DNA of 45,472 nucleotides from a virus. The notes under the pieces were generated by a model that did no database searches, was not told the origin of the DNA, and saw only the letters and a list, made by a program, of their open reading frames with translations. Positions 23,048 to 32,348 of the stretch are shown piece after piece (positions within the stretch are counted from its first letter, which is position 1; each line of letters opens with the position of its first letter). A program made the position numbers and the translations under genes. The stretch lies in IMG/VR virus record IMGVR_UViG_3300042934_001340, positions 1-45,472 of that record; one strand, written 5' to 3'.

Positions 23048-25017
23048 GGGCACTATTTTTGGATTTGGAAACCTACTCGAGTGCAGACCTAAGTAAATGC
23101 GGTGTGTATCGTTATTCGGAATCACCAGACTTTGAGATTCTCCTATTTGGTTACAGCATAGACGGAGGTGAGGTATGTGTCATTGACCTCGCCTCCGGTG
23201 AAGTCATTCCGTTTGTAATCAAGGAAGCTTTAATGAATGAAAATATTATTAAGTGGGCACATAATGCACAGTTTGAACGGGTTTGCCTGTCACGGTGGCT
23301 GGAGCAGCAGGGCATAACATTTGCTTCATGGGATAAAAAATGCAGGTTTCTAAATCCAGTATCTTGGCGGTGTACCATGGTATGGTCTGCCTATTTGGGA
23401 TTGCCATTATCACTGGAACAGGCTGCAATTGTGACGGGAGCCGAGAAGAAAAAGCTATCCGAAGGTAAAGACCTCATCCGGTATTTCTGTTCACCCTGCA
23501 AACCAACGAAAGCAAACGGAGGAAGTACGAGAAACCTACCAAGCCATGCTCCGGATAAGTGGGAGCATTTTAAAGCTTATAATGCAAGGGACGTGGAAAC
23601 GGAGATGGCGATTGCAAGTAAATTTTTTAAGTTTCCGGTTCCGGAGGATGAGTGGAAATACTATCGCCTTGACCAAGAAATTAATGACAGAGGTATTCAG
23701 CTGGATATAGACCTTGTAAGGGAAGCAATCCGGTGTGATGAGCAGTCAAAGGAGGAGCTCACCAGAACCATGAGAGAAATCACTGATCTTGAAAATCCAA
23801 ATTCGGTCGTTCAGATGAAGGCATGGCTTGGAGAAAATGGGTTGGAAACAACTTCGCTTGGTAAAGAGGCAGTTAAGGAATTACTGAAGACTGCACCAGA
23901 GGAGCTTGCAGATGTATTGACAATGAGGCAGTCACTGGCGAAGAGCAGCGTGAAGAAATACACGGCAATGGAAAAGGCTATATGCAAAGACGGAAGGGTC
24001 AGAGGGCTGCTTCAATTCTATGGAGCCAACCGGACCGGAAGATTTGCAGGGCGGCTTGTGCAGGTGCAGAATCTCCCACAGAACCATCTTCCCGATTTGG
24101 CGCAGGCACGTAGTCTTTTGAAATTAAGGAATTTCGATGCCTTGGAATTGCTATACGACTCTGTTCCGGTTGTTCTTTCAGAACTGATAAGAACAGCATT
24201 TGTGCCAAAACCGGGTTATAAATTCATTGTGTCGGATTTCTCGGCAATTGAAGCTAGGGTCATTGCCTGGCTTGCAGGAGAGAGCTGGCGAAATGAGGTG
24301 TTTGCCACACATGGGAAGATTTATGAAGCGTCTGCAAGCCAGATGTTCCGTGTTCCAATTGAGGAGATTACGAAGGGCAGTCTTTTGCGGCAGAAAGGTA
24401 AGATTGCAGAACTGGCACTGGGCTATGGGGGATCCGTCGGGGCGTTAAAGGCTATGGGCGCCTTGGAGATGAGACTCACCGAAGAGGAGCTGCAGCCATT
24501 GGTGACGGCTTGGCGCACAGCCAATCCGAATATCGTGCAACTGTGGTGGGACGTGGATCGTGCTGCTGCAACTGCAGTCCGGGAGAGAAACAACGCTCAG
24601 ACACATGGGATACAGTTTGAATATCGCAGTGGTTTTCTTTTCATCATGCTTCCATCCGGAAGGCGCCTTGCATATGTGAAACCCAAAATTGCTTTAAACC
24701 GATTTGGCAACGAGACAGTGACCTATGAAGGCGTGGGTGCCACAAAGAAGTGGGAACGGATAGAAAGCTATGGCCCGAAGTTCGTGGAGAATATTGTTCA
24801 GGCAATCAGCCGTGATATCCTCTGTTATGCCATGCGACGTCTTAATAGTATCGGGCTTTCCATCGTAATGCATGTACATGATGAGGTGGTTATCGAAGCA
24901 TCTGAGGATATTTCAACGGAGATGGTCTGCAACTATATGGATGAGACACCACCTTGGGCTAATGGTCTTTTACTACGAGCTGATGGTTATAAATGTAAGT
25001 TTTATAAAAAGGATTAA
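23044..25017 (+). CDS. phage family A DNA polymerase
   Basis: 657 residues. An N-terminal 3'-5' exonuclease domain is suggested by FLDLETYSS (residues 4-12, DxE) and YNARDVETEMAIA near residue 180. The polymerase domain has motif A VSDFSAIEAR (D398), motif B LRQKGKIAELALGYGG, and motif C MHVHDEVVIE (H612, D613, E614). It replicates phage DNA. There is no 5'-nuclease domain, as usual for phage enzymes of this length. A 10-bp stem-loop lies after its stop. Confidence 0.92.
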   Translation: MRALFLDLETYSSADLSKCGVYRYSESPDFEILLFGYSIDGGEVCVIDLASGEVIPFVIKEALMNENIIKWAHNAQFERVCLSRWLEQQGITFASWDKKCRFLNPVSWRCTMVWSAYLGLPLSLEQAAIVTGAEKKKLSEGKDLIRYFCSPCKPTKANGGSTRNLPSHAPDKWEHFKAYNARDVETEMAIASKFFKFPVPEDEWKYYRLDQEINDRGIQLDIDLVREAIRCDEQSKEELTRTMREITDLENPNSVVQMKAWLGENGLETTSLGKEAVKELLKTAPEELADVLTMRQSLAKSSVKKYTAMEKAICKDGRVRGLLQFYGANRTGRFAGRLVQVQNLPQNHLPDLAQARSLLKLRNFDALELLYDSVPVVLSELIRTAFVPKPGYKFIVSDFSAIEARVIAWLAGESWRNEVFATHGKIYEASASQMFRVPIEEITKGSLLRQKGKIAELALGYGGSVGALKAMGALEMRLTEEELQPLVTAWRTANPNIVQLWWDVDRAAATAVRERNNAQTHGIQFEYRSGFLFIMLPSGRRLAYVKPKIALNRFGNETVTYEGVGATKKWERIESYGPKFVENIVQAISRDILCYAMRRLNSIGLSIVMHVHDEVVIEASEDISTEMVCNYMDETPPWANGLLLRADGYKCKFYKKD

Positions 25018-25028
25018 CAATTTAACGG

Positions 25029-25073
25029 ATATCCTCACAAGCAGCCGTTTTCATGGCTATGCAGTGAGGATAT
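25029..25073 (+). other. long intergenic mRNA stem-loop
   Basis: ATATCCTCAC (25029-25038) pairs perfectly with GTGAGGATAT (25064-25073), with an inner AGCC/GGCT helix. No T-run follows, so it is not a typical terminator. ATATCCTCAC also occurs just after the sigma-like gene (20746 onward). Confidence 0.55.
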
Positions 25074-25100
25074 TCATCAAATAAATTTCAGGAGGTATCT

Positions 25101-26165
25101 ATGAAAACAGGAAAAACATTGCAGGAACTGGCGGCAGAAATTGACCGTCAGGCAAAAGCAAAGCGGGACTTTGTTGCAGGCAGTCATTCCATGTTTATGG
25201 CAGATGAGGGAAGTTCTTTTCATCTTACCAATACCAAAGATGGTCATCCTGTATCATCTGAATTTAAGATGACGGCGCTGTTCCACCGACAGCTTGGCGC
25301 AAGCCTTGGAATTCCTGCCAAATACTACGATAAGATGTGGGAGGATTACCCTGACTTATTAATGCAGAATGTTAACGGATGGTTGGGGAAAGAACATTCT
25401 AAGCACACCATAAGGACTCTGGATGGAACAGCACGTGCATTTCTTTCTGACCGTTACCGCCGTATTGATAATGCAGATATTATGAGGTCAGTACTTCCCG
25501 TTATTGGAGAAATGAAAGGTGCGTTCGTGGAAAGCTGTGAAGTAACAGAAAGTCGTATGTATATCAAAGTGGTCAATACCAGACTTGAAATGGAGGTAAG
25601 AAAGGGAGATATCGTTCAGGCGGGTATTGTGATCAGTAACAGTGAGGTAGGACTTGGGAGCGTGCAGGTCATGCCGCTGGTTTACCGTCTGGTGTGTCTA
25701 AATGGCATGGTGGTAAACGACATGGGTAAGCGGAAATACCATATCGGGCGGGAAAACGAAGAAACATGGGAATTATTCTGTGATGAAACTCTACAAGCTG
25801 ATGATAAAGCATTCATGTTAAAGCTGAAAGATATCGTTCGGTCAGCTTTAGATGAAGCTAAGTTTTCCATGGTGGTTAATAAGCTGCGTGACGCAACAGA
25901 AGCGAGAATTACCGCCCGCGTTCCGGATGTAGTGGAACTAACCTCAAAGCAGTATGGCTTTACCGGTAGCGAGGAATCAGATATCCTTAAGTACTTAATT
26001 GAGGGAGGAGATCTATCACTTTATGGTTTATCCAATGCAGTTACTCGTACTTCACAGGACGTTCTTGATTATGATCGCGCCACAGTACTTGAAAGTGCTG
26101 GATGGGAGATTGCTGCTATGTCTCGAGATATTTGGAAAAGTCTCAATGCGGGGGTGTTAACATGA
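25101..26165 (+). CDS. DUF932 phage protein
   Basis: 354 residues. The family features visible are FHLTNTKDGHPVSSEFKMT near the start, ALFHRQLGASLGIPAKYYDKM, TIRTLDGTARAFLSDRYRRI and VYRLVCLNGMVV. These match DUF932, found beside polymerase genes in phages and plasmids. The biochemical role is unproven. It starts after AGGAGG at good spacing. Its stop overlaps the next start (ATGA). Confidence 0.85.
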   Translation: MKTGKTLQELAAEIDRQAKAKRDFVAGSHSMFMADEGSSFHLTNTKDGHPVSSEFKMTALFHRQLGASLGIPAKYYDKMWEDYPDLLMQNVNGWLGKEHSKHTIRTLDGTARAFLSDRYRRIDNADIMRSVLPVIGEMKGAFVESCEVTESRMYIKVVNTRLEMEVRKGDIVQAGIVISNSEVGLGSVQVMPLVYRLVCLNGMVVNDMGKRKYHIGRENEETWELFCDETLQADDKAFMLKLKDIVRSALDEAKFSMVVNKLRDATEARITARVPDVVELTSKQYGFTGSEESDILKYLIEGGDLSLYGLSNAVTRTSQDVLDYDRATVLESAGWEIAAMSRDIWKSLNAGVLT

Positions 26166-26611
26166 ATCTGCGTAACAGTGAAGGCTATCCAGACCCAACG
26201 GCAGCGGAGGCTTTGGCGAACGTAAGACGGGAAGAAAAGTTAAAGGAGTGGAAACCCTGCGTATTTATCTGCTCTCCCTATTCCGGAGATATTAGCCGGA
26301 ATACGCAGAATGCCCGGCGATACTTAAAATTCGCAGCAGATAAAGGTGCTATCCCTTTTGCATCTCACCTGATTTATCCTCTGGTACTGGATGACAACGA
26401 CCCCACTCAGCGAGAACTGGGGTTATTCTTTGGTATGGTGTGGCTTTGTAAGTGTGATGAGCTTTGGGCATTCGGTGATTATATATCCGCAGGGATGAAG
26501 GCTGAAATAGAAAAAGCAAAAAGACGCGGAATGCAAATACGGTATTTTACGGAAAATTGCGAGGAGGTGCAAACTTATGAAAATTGCAGTAGGCAACAGC
26601 CGCATGGATAA
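26162..26611 (+). CDS. DUF4406 protein
   Basis: 149 residues from ATG 26162, which overlaps the previous stop; an in-frame start at 26102 would run through the previous gene. The Rossmann-like nucleoside-2-deoxyribosyltransferase-type fold is visible: VFICSPYSGDISRNTQNARR, then FASHLIYPLVLDDND, and LWAFGDYISAGMKAEIEKAK. This fits DUF4406, a family related to nucleoside 2-deoxyribosyltransferases. A role in nucleotide metabolism during replication is inferred. The next gene starts 35 bases before its end. Confidence 0.82.
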   Translation: MNLRNSEGYPDPTAAEALANVRREEKLKEWKPCVFICSPYSGDISRNTQNARRYLKFAADKGAIPFASHLIYPLVLDDNDPTQRELGLFFGMVWLCKCDELWAFGDYISAGMKAEIEKAKRRGMQIRYFTENCEEVQTYENCSRQQPHG

Positions 26612-28922
26612 GAACTGGAAGAACAGGGATATTTCATGGGAGGATTTTAGGAATACCGTCCGGACAACGAAGCGTACCACAGAGACCGTGTCTGAATTTC
26701 GTAAGATGAGTCGTGCAAGGCAGGATTCCATCAAAGATGTAGGAGGATTTGTTGGCGGAGCCCTGCGTGAAGGTAAACGCAGGAATGGATATGTCCTATG
26801 CCGTTCCATGCTCACTCTTGATATGGATTATGCAAAACCGAGCATATGGGAGCAGATAGATTTACTTCATGACTGGCGCTGCCTAGCTTATTCCACACAC
26901 AAACATACACCGGAGGCTCCACGATTAAGACTCATCATTCCACTTTTGCGTGAGGTAGTCGAGGACGAATACCCTGCGTTGGGTCGTATGGTGGCAAAAG
27001 AGATCGGTATCGATCTTTTCGATGACACCACTTACGAAGCATCCCGGCTGATGTATTGGCCATCCACACCGGCTGATGGCGAGTTTGTGTTCAGGGAAAA
27101 GGATGGTGGGCTGCTTGATCCGGATGAATATCTTGCCAGATATGCCGACTGGCGTGATGCTTCCGTGTGGCCGGTATCCTCCAGACAGTCAGAGGTCGTG
27201 CGAAGGCAGATAATAAAGCAATCTGATCCACTTACGAAGGAAGGAATTATAGGAGTGTTCTGCAGGGCGTATTCCATAGAGGAAGCAATTGAAACTTTTC
27301 TTTCGGATGTATATGAACCAAGCGTTATGAATGGCCGTTATGATTATATTCCAGCCGATTCGTCTGCAGGCTTAGTAATATATGATGGTAAGTTTGCCTA
27401 CAGCCACCATGCCACTGACCCTGCTTGCGGTCGTTTGTTGAATGCCTTTGACCTTGTAAGAATACACCGTTTCATGGAACTTGATGATAAGGTTTCTGAT
27501 AATACACCGCCCGGAAAGCTTCCATCCTTCAAGGCAATGAATGAGCTTGCCGTAAAGGACGAGAGAGTCAGGGAACAATTTGCTGAAGAACGCAAAGTAC
27601 AGGCTGCATCGGAGTTTTGTGATGGGGATTGGCAGAAGCATCTTGACCTTGATAAAACAGGAACGGTAAAGAATACACTTCGTAATCTCACATTGATCCT
27701 AGAGAATGATCCGGTACTTGAGAGCATTGTGTTTAACCAGTTATCTGACGGTATGGAGATAAAAGGCGAGGTTCCATGGCCACATCCCTCAAGGTTCTGG
27801 CGTGATGCAGATGATGCGCAATTGATCAGCTATGTCGACGGACATTATGGTTCCTTCTCTGCCAGAAATTACGAGATTGCTGTGACTAAGGTAACCGACG
27901 ACCGTTCTTATCATCCGATCAGGGAGTTCATTGAAGCATTACCAGAATGGGATCAGATACCCCGAGTGGATACCCTTTTGGTGGATTATCTTGGTGCAAC
28001 GGATAATGCCTATGTTCGCTCAGTCACAAGGAAAACTCTTTGTGCAGCAATTGCGCGTATCCTGACTCCAGGCATTAAGTTCGATTCCATGCTGGTGCTT
28101 AACGGTCCACAGGGAGTTGGTAAAAGCACTCTTATTGCAAAGCTAGGAGGAGAATGGTTTTCTGACAGCCTTTCGCTATCGGACACCAAGGATAAAACAG
28201 CTGCTGAGAAATTACAGGGTTATTGGATATTAGAGATAGGAGAGCTTGCAGGGCTTAAGAAAGCAGAGCTAGAGACACTGCGCAGCTTTCTTTCCAGGCA
28301 GAACGACATCTACCGCGCCAGTTTTGGGCGACGTGCCACACCGCATTTGCGGCAGTGTGTGTTCTTTGGAACTACCAATGCCGAGAAAGGGTATCTTCGC
28401 GATACTACTGGTAACCGGCGGTTTTGGCCGGTTAAAACACCCGGAAGCAGTAAAAGACAGTCATGGCAGCTTACTAAGGAGGAAGCCCTTCAGATATGGG
28501 CAGAAGCACGTATTTATGTCAAAACGGGTGAAAAGCTGTACCTTGATTCGGCACTTGAAAAGCTTGCAAAGGAAGAACAGCGGGAAGCGATAGAGTCTGA
28601 TGAACGCGAAGGGTTGGTGCGTGATTTTCTTGAAAATCTCCTGCCCGAAGAATGGGACAGTATGGACTTATACGAACGCCGGGCATTTATAAGTGGTACG
28701 GAATTTGGGGAGAGTCACCGTATCGGTGTTCGTAAACGTGAGTCTGTATCCAACATGGAGATTTGGTGTGAATGCTTCGGTAAAGATCGCGCCAACCTTC
28801 GGAGACTGGACGGCAACGAGATTTCTGCGATTATGGCGGGGATCGGTGGCTGGAGTGGTCTTGTCAGGAAGGAGCGAATTCCACTCTATGGTCCTCAATG
28901 GCTCTATGTTCTCAAACCATGA
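26577..28922 (+). CDS. VapE-type primase-helicase
   Basis: 781 residues. The N-terminal about 200 residues carry a primase-like domain: RSMLTLDMDYAKPSI with LTLDMD (metal-binding acids), APRLRLIIPL and EASRLMYWPST. The C-terminal half is a VapE/superfamily 3-like helicase: Walker A NGPQGVGKST (about residues 507-516), LEIGELAGLKKAELE, and FFGTTNAEKGYLRDTTGNRR as motif C and sensor region. It should prime and unwind phage DNA. GAGGAGG precedes its ATG. A cluster of TGGAACA motifs begins eight bases after its stop. Confidence 0.88.
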   Translation: MKIAVGNSRMDKNWKNRDISWEDFRNTVRTTKRTTETVSEFRKMSRARQDSIKDVGGFVGGALREGKRRNGYVLCRSMLTLDMDYAKPSIWEQIDLLHDWRCLAYSTHKHTPEAPRLRLIIPLLREVVEDEYPALGRMVAKEIGIDLFDDTTYEASRLMYWPSTPADGEFVFREKDGGLLDPDEYLARYADWRDASVWPVSSRQSEVVRRQIIKQSDPLTKEGIIGVFCRAYSIEEAIETFLSDVYEPSVMNGRYDYIPADSSAGLVIYDGKFAYSHHATDPACGRLLNAFDLVRIHRFMELDDKVSDNTPPGKLPSFKAMNELAVKDERVREQFAEERKVQAASEFCDGDWQKHLDLDKTGTVKNTLRNLTLILENDPVLESIVFNQLSDGMEIKGEVPWPHPSRFWRDADDAQLISYVDGHYGSFSARNYEIAVTKVTDDRSYHPIREFIEALPEWDQIPRVDTLLVDYLGATDNAYVRSVTRKTLCAAIARILTPGIKFDSMLVLNGPQGVGKSTLIAKLGGEWFSDSLSLSDTKDKTAAEKLQGYWILEIGELAGLKKAELETLRSFLSRQNDIYRASFGRRATPHLRQCVFFGTTNAEKGYLRDTTGNRRFWPVKTPGSSKRQSWQLTKEEALQIWAEARIYVKTGEKLYLDSALEKLAKEEQREAIESDEREGLVRDFLENLLPEEWDSMDLYERRAFISGTEFGESHRIGVRKRESVSNMEIWCECFGKDRANLRRLDGNEISAIMAGIGGWSGLVRKERIPLYGPQWLYVLKP

Positions 28923-28929
28923 ATGGGTT

Positions 28930-29146
28930 TGGAACATATGGAACAACAATCGTCTATGGAACAACTACCGCCTGTTCCTATGAACTCTGAAACTCGTTTC
29001 GTTACATCACATGGGAACGGGCGGCAGCCATTATGTAGTATGGTGCATAATAATCCGTGTTCCATTGTTCCAATAATCATTATTTAAAATAATAGTAGTG
29101 ATAAAGAGCAATTGGGTGCACGCATACGCATATATACGCGCGTATA
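28930..29146. other. candidate phage origin with iteron-like repeats
   Basis: TGGAACA occurs at 28930, 28939 and 28957. The inverse TGTTCCA occurs at 29058 and 29066, with a TGTTCC at 28973. An A+T-rich 15-base near-palindrome (29079-29093) and a perfect 14-bp palindrome TATACGCGCGTATA (29133-29146) follow. No gene overlaps. Location right after the primase-helicase suggests a replication origin; this is inference. Confidence 0.45.
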
Positions 29147-29183
29147 GAGATTTTTTGGATTTGGGGAACAAGTGGAGGCGATC

Positions 29184-29474
29184 ATGAAAGAGAAATATAT
29201 TGAACAGAAACTGGTCAAAGAGGTCAAGGATGTCGGTGGTATTGCGTTAAAGTTTACATCTCCGGGCTTTGACGGAGTACCGGACAGATTAATATTACTT
29301 CCAGGTGGAAGAGCCACATTTGCTGAGGTAAAAAAGCATGGAATAAAACCCAGACCATTACAGTTACAAAGACATGGAATGTTACAACGTCTTGGATTTA
29401 AAGTGTTTGTTATTGATGATGAGGAGCAGATAAAGCCAATACTTACGGAGATTTTAGGAGGTGATGCCAAATGA
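29184..29474 (+). CDS. VRR-NUC domain nuclease
   Basis: 96 residues from ATG 29184 with GTGGAGG upstream. The compact VRR-NUC fold shows GIALKFTSPGFDGVPDRLIL with the catalytic D in PDR, then ATFAEVKKHG with the ExK pair, and LQLQRHGMLQRLGFKVFVID with the conserved glutamine. It is a PD-(D/E)XK structure-specific nuclease, probably resolving DNA intermediates. Its stop overlaps the start of the helicase gene by four bases. Confidence 0.9.
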   Translation: MKEKYIEQKLVKEVKDVGGIALKFTSPGFDGVPDRLILLPGGRATFAEVKKHGIKPRPLQLQRHGMLQRLGFKVFVIDDEEQIKPILTEILGGDAK

Positions 29475-30828
29475 AGTTCATACCACACACTTATCAGCAA
29501 TATACAATTGATTATCTTCTGGAGAAGCCAATTGCTGCGATATTCCTTGATATGGGCTTGGGTTGAGTAAAACTGCGATTACACTGACAGCAATTTTTGA
29601 TCTGACATTGGATTCCTTCCTGATCCGAAAAGTACTGGTGATCGCTCCTTTACGTGTAGCATCCATGACATGGCCTGCAGAGGTTGAAAAGTGGGATGAT
29701 TTAAAAGGATTAACCTATGCCATCGCTATTGGGAGTGAACATCAGCGGAAGGCTGCATTAATGAAGAGAGCGCAGGTTTACATTATCAACAGAGAAAATG
29801 TTGATTGGCTAGTGACAAAAAGTGGTATCCCCTTTGACTATGATATGGTGGTTATCGATGAACTGTCATCCTTCAAGGCATATGGTTCAAAACGTTTTCG
29901 AGCACTTCGGAAAGTGCGTCTGGGAATAAAAAGGATGGTAGGTTTAACCGGAACACCTGCTTCTAACGGTCTTATCGATCTTTGGGCAGAAATCGGTATT
30001 CTAGATATGGGACAGAGACTTGGACGGTATATCACACGCTTCAGGGATAACTTTTTCGAGCCGGATAAAAGAAACCAGCAGGTCATCTTCAGTTATAAAC
30101 CAAAACTGGGGGCTGAAGAAGCAATATATCACTTGATTTCAGATATCAGCATCAGCATGAAGAATACCGATTACTTAAAACTGCCGGAGCTAGTTGTGAA
30201 TGAAATTACGGTAAAGCTATCTGAGGAAGAAATGGGACATTACGAAACCTTAAAGAAGGAAATGGTGGTTTCCTTAAAAGATAAAGAGATTGATGTTGCC
30301 AATGCTGCCGCTTTAAGCAATAAGCTTCTCCAGATGGCAAATGGTGCAGTCTATGATGGAAATGGAAGTGTAGTACGTATCCATGACAGAAAACTAGATG
30401 CACTGGAGGATATAATTGAAGCAGCCAACGGAAAACCAGTTCTTATCGCATATTGGTATAAGCATGATCTTGAACGGATTTTGGAACGATTTCCGGCACA
30501 ACAGCTTATTTCAGCAGATAGCATTAAGCGGTGGAATGAAGGAGAGATACCTGTTGCAGTTATCCACCCAGCTTCTGCCGGACATGGTCTTAATCTTCAG
30601 ACCGGAGGTTCCACACTTGTGTGGTTTGGACTGACATGGTCATTGGAGTTATATCAGCAGACAAATGCAAGACTGTGGAGACAGGGGCAGAGATATACGG
30701 TAGTAATACATCACATCATTACAAAAGGTACAATTGATGAGCAGGTAATGAACGCATTAAGGCATAAGGATAAAACCCAGACAGCACTGATTGATGCAGT
30801 AAAAGCAAACCTGAGGGGGTGTATGTAA
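29471..30828 (+). pseudogene. SNF2-type helicase, frameshifted in Walker A
   Basis: The reading frame opens at ATG 29471 (MKFIPHTYQQYTIDYLLEKP) and stops at 29564-29566. The same protein continues in another frame from about 29566 to 30828. The break falls in motif I, between AIFLDMGL and SKTAITLTAI. The rest is intact: VLVIAPLRVASMTWPAEVEK, VVIDELSSFKAYGS (motif II), GLTGTPASNGL (motif III), and TNARLWRQGQ (motif VI). Removing GGTTG (29561-29565) would restore the frame as DMGLSKT. No slippery heptamer is seen. Either the gene is inactive or the assembled sequence is wrong here. Intact relatives are SF2 ATPases in phage replication modules. Confidence 0.8.
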
Positions 30829-31224
30829 ATGACTAAAAAGGAATTGTCTCAGTTATATTACCTAAATCGTGAAATTGAGGAGCAGCAGCGAAGACTTCAT
30901 GAACTTGAGGATTTAGCTACATCCTATACAAGTAAGATAACTGGTATGCCCAAAGGCACCGATTGGATTGATAAAGTTGGAAAGTATGCAGCAGAAATTG
31001 CAGATTTAAAGGGGCTGCTTGATTTAAATTTAAAGAAATGCTTTTATGAACTTAATCGACTTAATCGGTACATTGAGAGTGTGGATGATAGCCAAATGCG
31101 CATGATATTAAGTCTTAGATATATTAATGGTCTTAGTTGGGAGCAGGTTGCTGCGAGTATCAGTCATTGCATAACTGGGGAAAGTGTTAGAAAAGCTCAT
31201 GATAGATTTTTAGAAGGTAAGTAG
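30829..31224 (+). CDS. DUF1492/ArpU-like sigma-related late regulator
   Basis: 131 residues. The N-terminal 80 residues are coiled-coil-like (YLNREIEEQQRRLHELEDLA). The C-terminus is a sigma region 4-like helix-turn-helix: QMRMILSLRYINGLSWEQVA followed by GESVRKAHDRFL. This layout fits DUF1492, whose members sit before the packaging genes of many Firmicutes phages and are thought to switch on late transcription. Its ATG directly follows the helicase stop. Confidence 0.85.
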   Translation: MTKKELSQLYYLNREIEEQQRRLHELEDLATSYTSKITGMPKGTDWIDKVGKYAAEIADLKGLLDLNLKKCFYELNRLNRYIESVDDSQMRMILSLRYINGLSWEQVAASISHCITGESVRKAHDRFLEGK

Positions 31225-31373
31225 ACATATTGATTTTTATTGTAATAATTTATTTCATGTTTGATTTTAGGCTAATGAAAATAATTGAATATAAAAGCCT
31301 TCAGAAGGGCACTATAAATCATGTAACAAAGTAATATTTTATTACACTTTATTTTAATTGATGGAGGTATAAG

Positions 31374-31643
31374 ATGTCCGTTAACAATCAAGTAAAAAAA
31401 CTAAGATCAGATGTTGAAAACCTAAAATCCGAAATGAAAACTGTCAAAACTGATGTAGCATCAATGAAGGAACGAAATGTTGTTGATGACCTAACAAAAG
31501 AGCGTTTTCCTGGCTCGGGTAAACCCCTTTTTACCTATGGTGAAATTGGGAAGCGAAACGGTGTTTCAGATGCAACAGTGGCAAGAGTAGCCGATAGGAA
31601 TGATTTATCACGACGAGAGAAGAGAAATCATGATATCAGCTAA
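31374..31643 (+). CDS. small coiled-coil plus HTH protein
   Basis: 89 residues. Residues about 5-40 are a coiled coil (VKKLRSDVENLKSEMKTVKT). A short helix-turn-helix-like segment follows (YGEIGKRNGVSDATVARVAD). TGGAGG precedes the ATG. A dimeric DNA-binding protein is plausible. I do not recognise the family. It lies between the late regulator and the HNH gene. Confidence 0.6.
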   Translation: MSVNNQVKKLRSDVENLKSEMKTVKTDVASMKERNVVDDLTKERFPGSGKPLFTYGEIGKRNGVSDATVARVADRNDLSRREKRNHDIS

Positions 31644-31710
31644 CAAAATTAAAAATTGTCCGTTTTGTCCGTCATGTAAGTGATAAACTAATAGTGTCAG
31701 ATATTGTGAC

Positions 31711-31747
31711 AAAGCCTTCCGGGGTCAGCCCTGTGAGGGCTTTTTCT
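31711..31747 (+). terminator. hairpin with T-run before HNH gene
   Basis: AAAGCCTT (31711-31718) pairs with AGGGCTTT (31736-31743, one wobble) and is followed by further T residues. It lies 26 bases before the HNH gene and probably separates early and late transcripts. Confidence 0.55.
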
Positions 31748-31772
31748 TTACCCAAAGAAAGGTGAATCCCCT

Positions 31773-32132
31773 ATGCCTTACAGACCTAAAAGACCGTGTT
31801 CCTACCCCGGCTGTCCTAACCTTACGGATGGCCGATTCTGTGAGCAACATGAAAAAGAAGAAGCAAAACGTTATGAAAAGTATGATCGCGATCCGGCTGT
31901 TAAGAAGCGTTACAACAGGACGTGGAAGCGTATCCGTGACCGATACATTGCGACGCATCCGCTATGCGAACGATGTGAAAGGAATGGACGCATCACACCT
32001 GCAATGGAGGTTCACCACATCAAACCCCTCTCGCAGGGAGGAAGCAATGACTTTGCTAACCTTATGTCATTGTGTACTCCCTGTCATTCTGAGATTACTG
32101 CGAGAGATGGTGTAAGATGGGGAAGCAGATAA
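31773..32132 (+). CDS. phage HNH endonuclease
   Basis: 119 residues. Paired cysteines CSYPGC at residues 9-14, CERC in the middle and CTPC near the end bind zinc. The HNH core is EVHHIKPLSQGGSNDFANLM with a final histidine in CHSEI. HNH proteins beside the small terminase subunit are required for DNA packaging at cos sites in HK97-type phages such as HK97 gp74, so a packaging role is likelier than mobility. GAAAGGTG precedes the ATG. Confidence 0.88.
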   Translation: MPYRPKRPCSYPGCPNLTDGRFCEQHEKEEAKRYEKYDRDPAVKKRYNRTWKRIRDRYIATHPLCERCERNGRITPAMEVHHIKPLSQGGSNDFANLMSLCTPCHSEITARDGVRWGSR

Positions 32133-32239
32133 ATAATAAAATGTAGGTGTATTTCTGCGCCACATAAATTTGACTCTGCCAAGTATTTAACAATGTAAAA
32201 ATACATGATTATACTGACAAAGGCAAGTTGAAAGAGCAT

Positions 32240-32345
32240 GGAAGGGGCGGTCGAAATCTCTGTGACTTATTAATTGAGGAACGGGCGTGGAGTCACACGC
32301 ACAAAAATTACAGTTCAAACGGGGGATTGACCCAGGGAGGAGAAG
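32240..32345 (+). other. candidate cos region
   Basis: A G+C-rich block in an otherwise A+T-rich gap between the HNH and small terminase genes. It has GGGGCGG (32243-32249), a stem GCGTG/CACGC (32285-32289 with 32296-32300, loop GAGTCA), and a further G-run near 32320. A similar GTGGAGTCACACGC stretch is familiar from this position in Firmicutes cos phages. The cut position cannot be read from sequence alone. Confidence 0.4.
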
Positions 32346-32348
32346 GTT

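Noticed and set aside
28693-28983. Reading frame of 96 codons overlapping the end of the primase-helicase
   Set aside because: It is a shadow of the VapE gene with no ribosome binding site and low-complexity, non-protein-like composition.
29551-29575. Programmed ribosomal frameshift in the helicase gene
   Set aside because: No slippery heptamer, no downstream pseudoknot seen, and the restored motif requires loss of bases rather than a simple shift.
31762-32115. 117-codon frame overlapping the HNH gene
   Set aside because: The HNH frame carries zinc and catalytic motifs, so this overlapping frame is a shadow.
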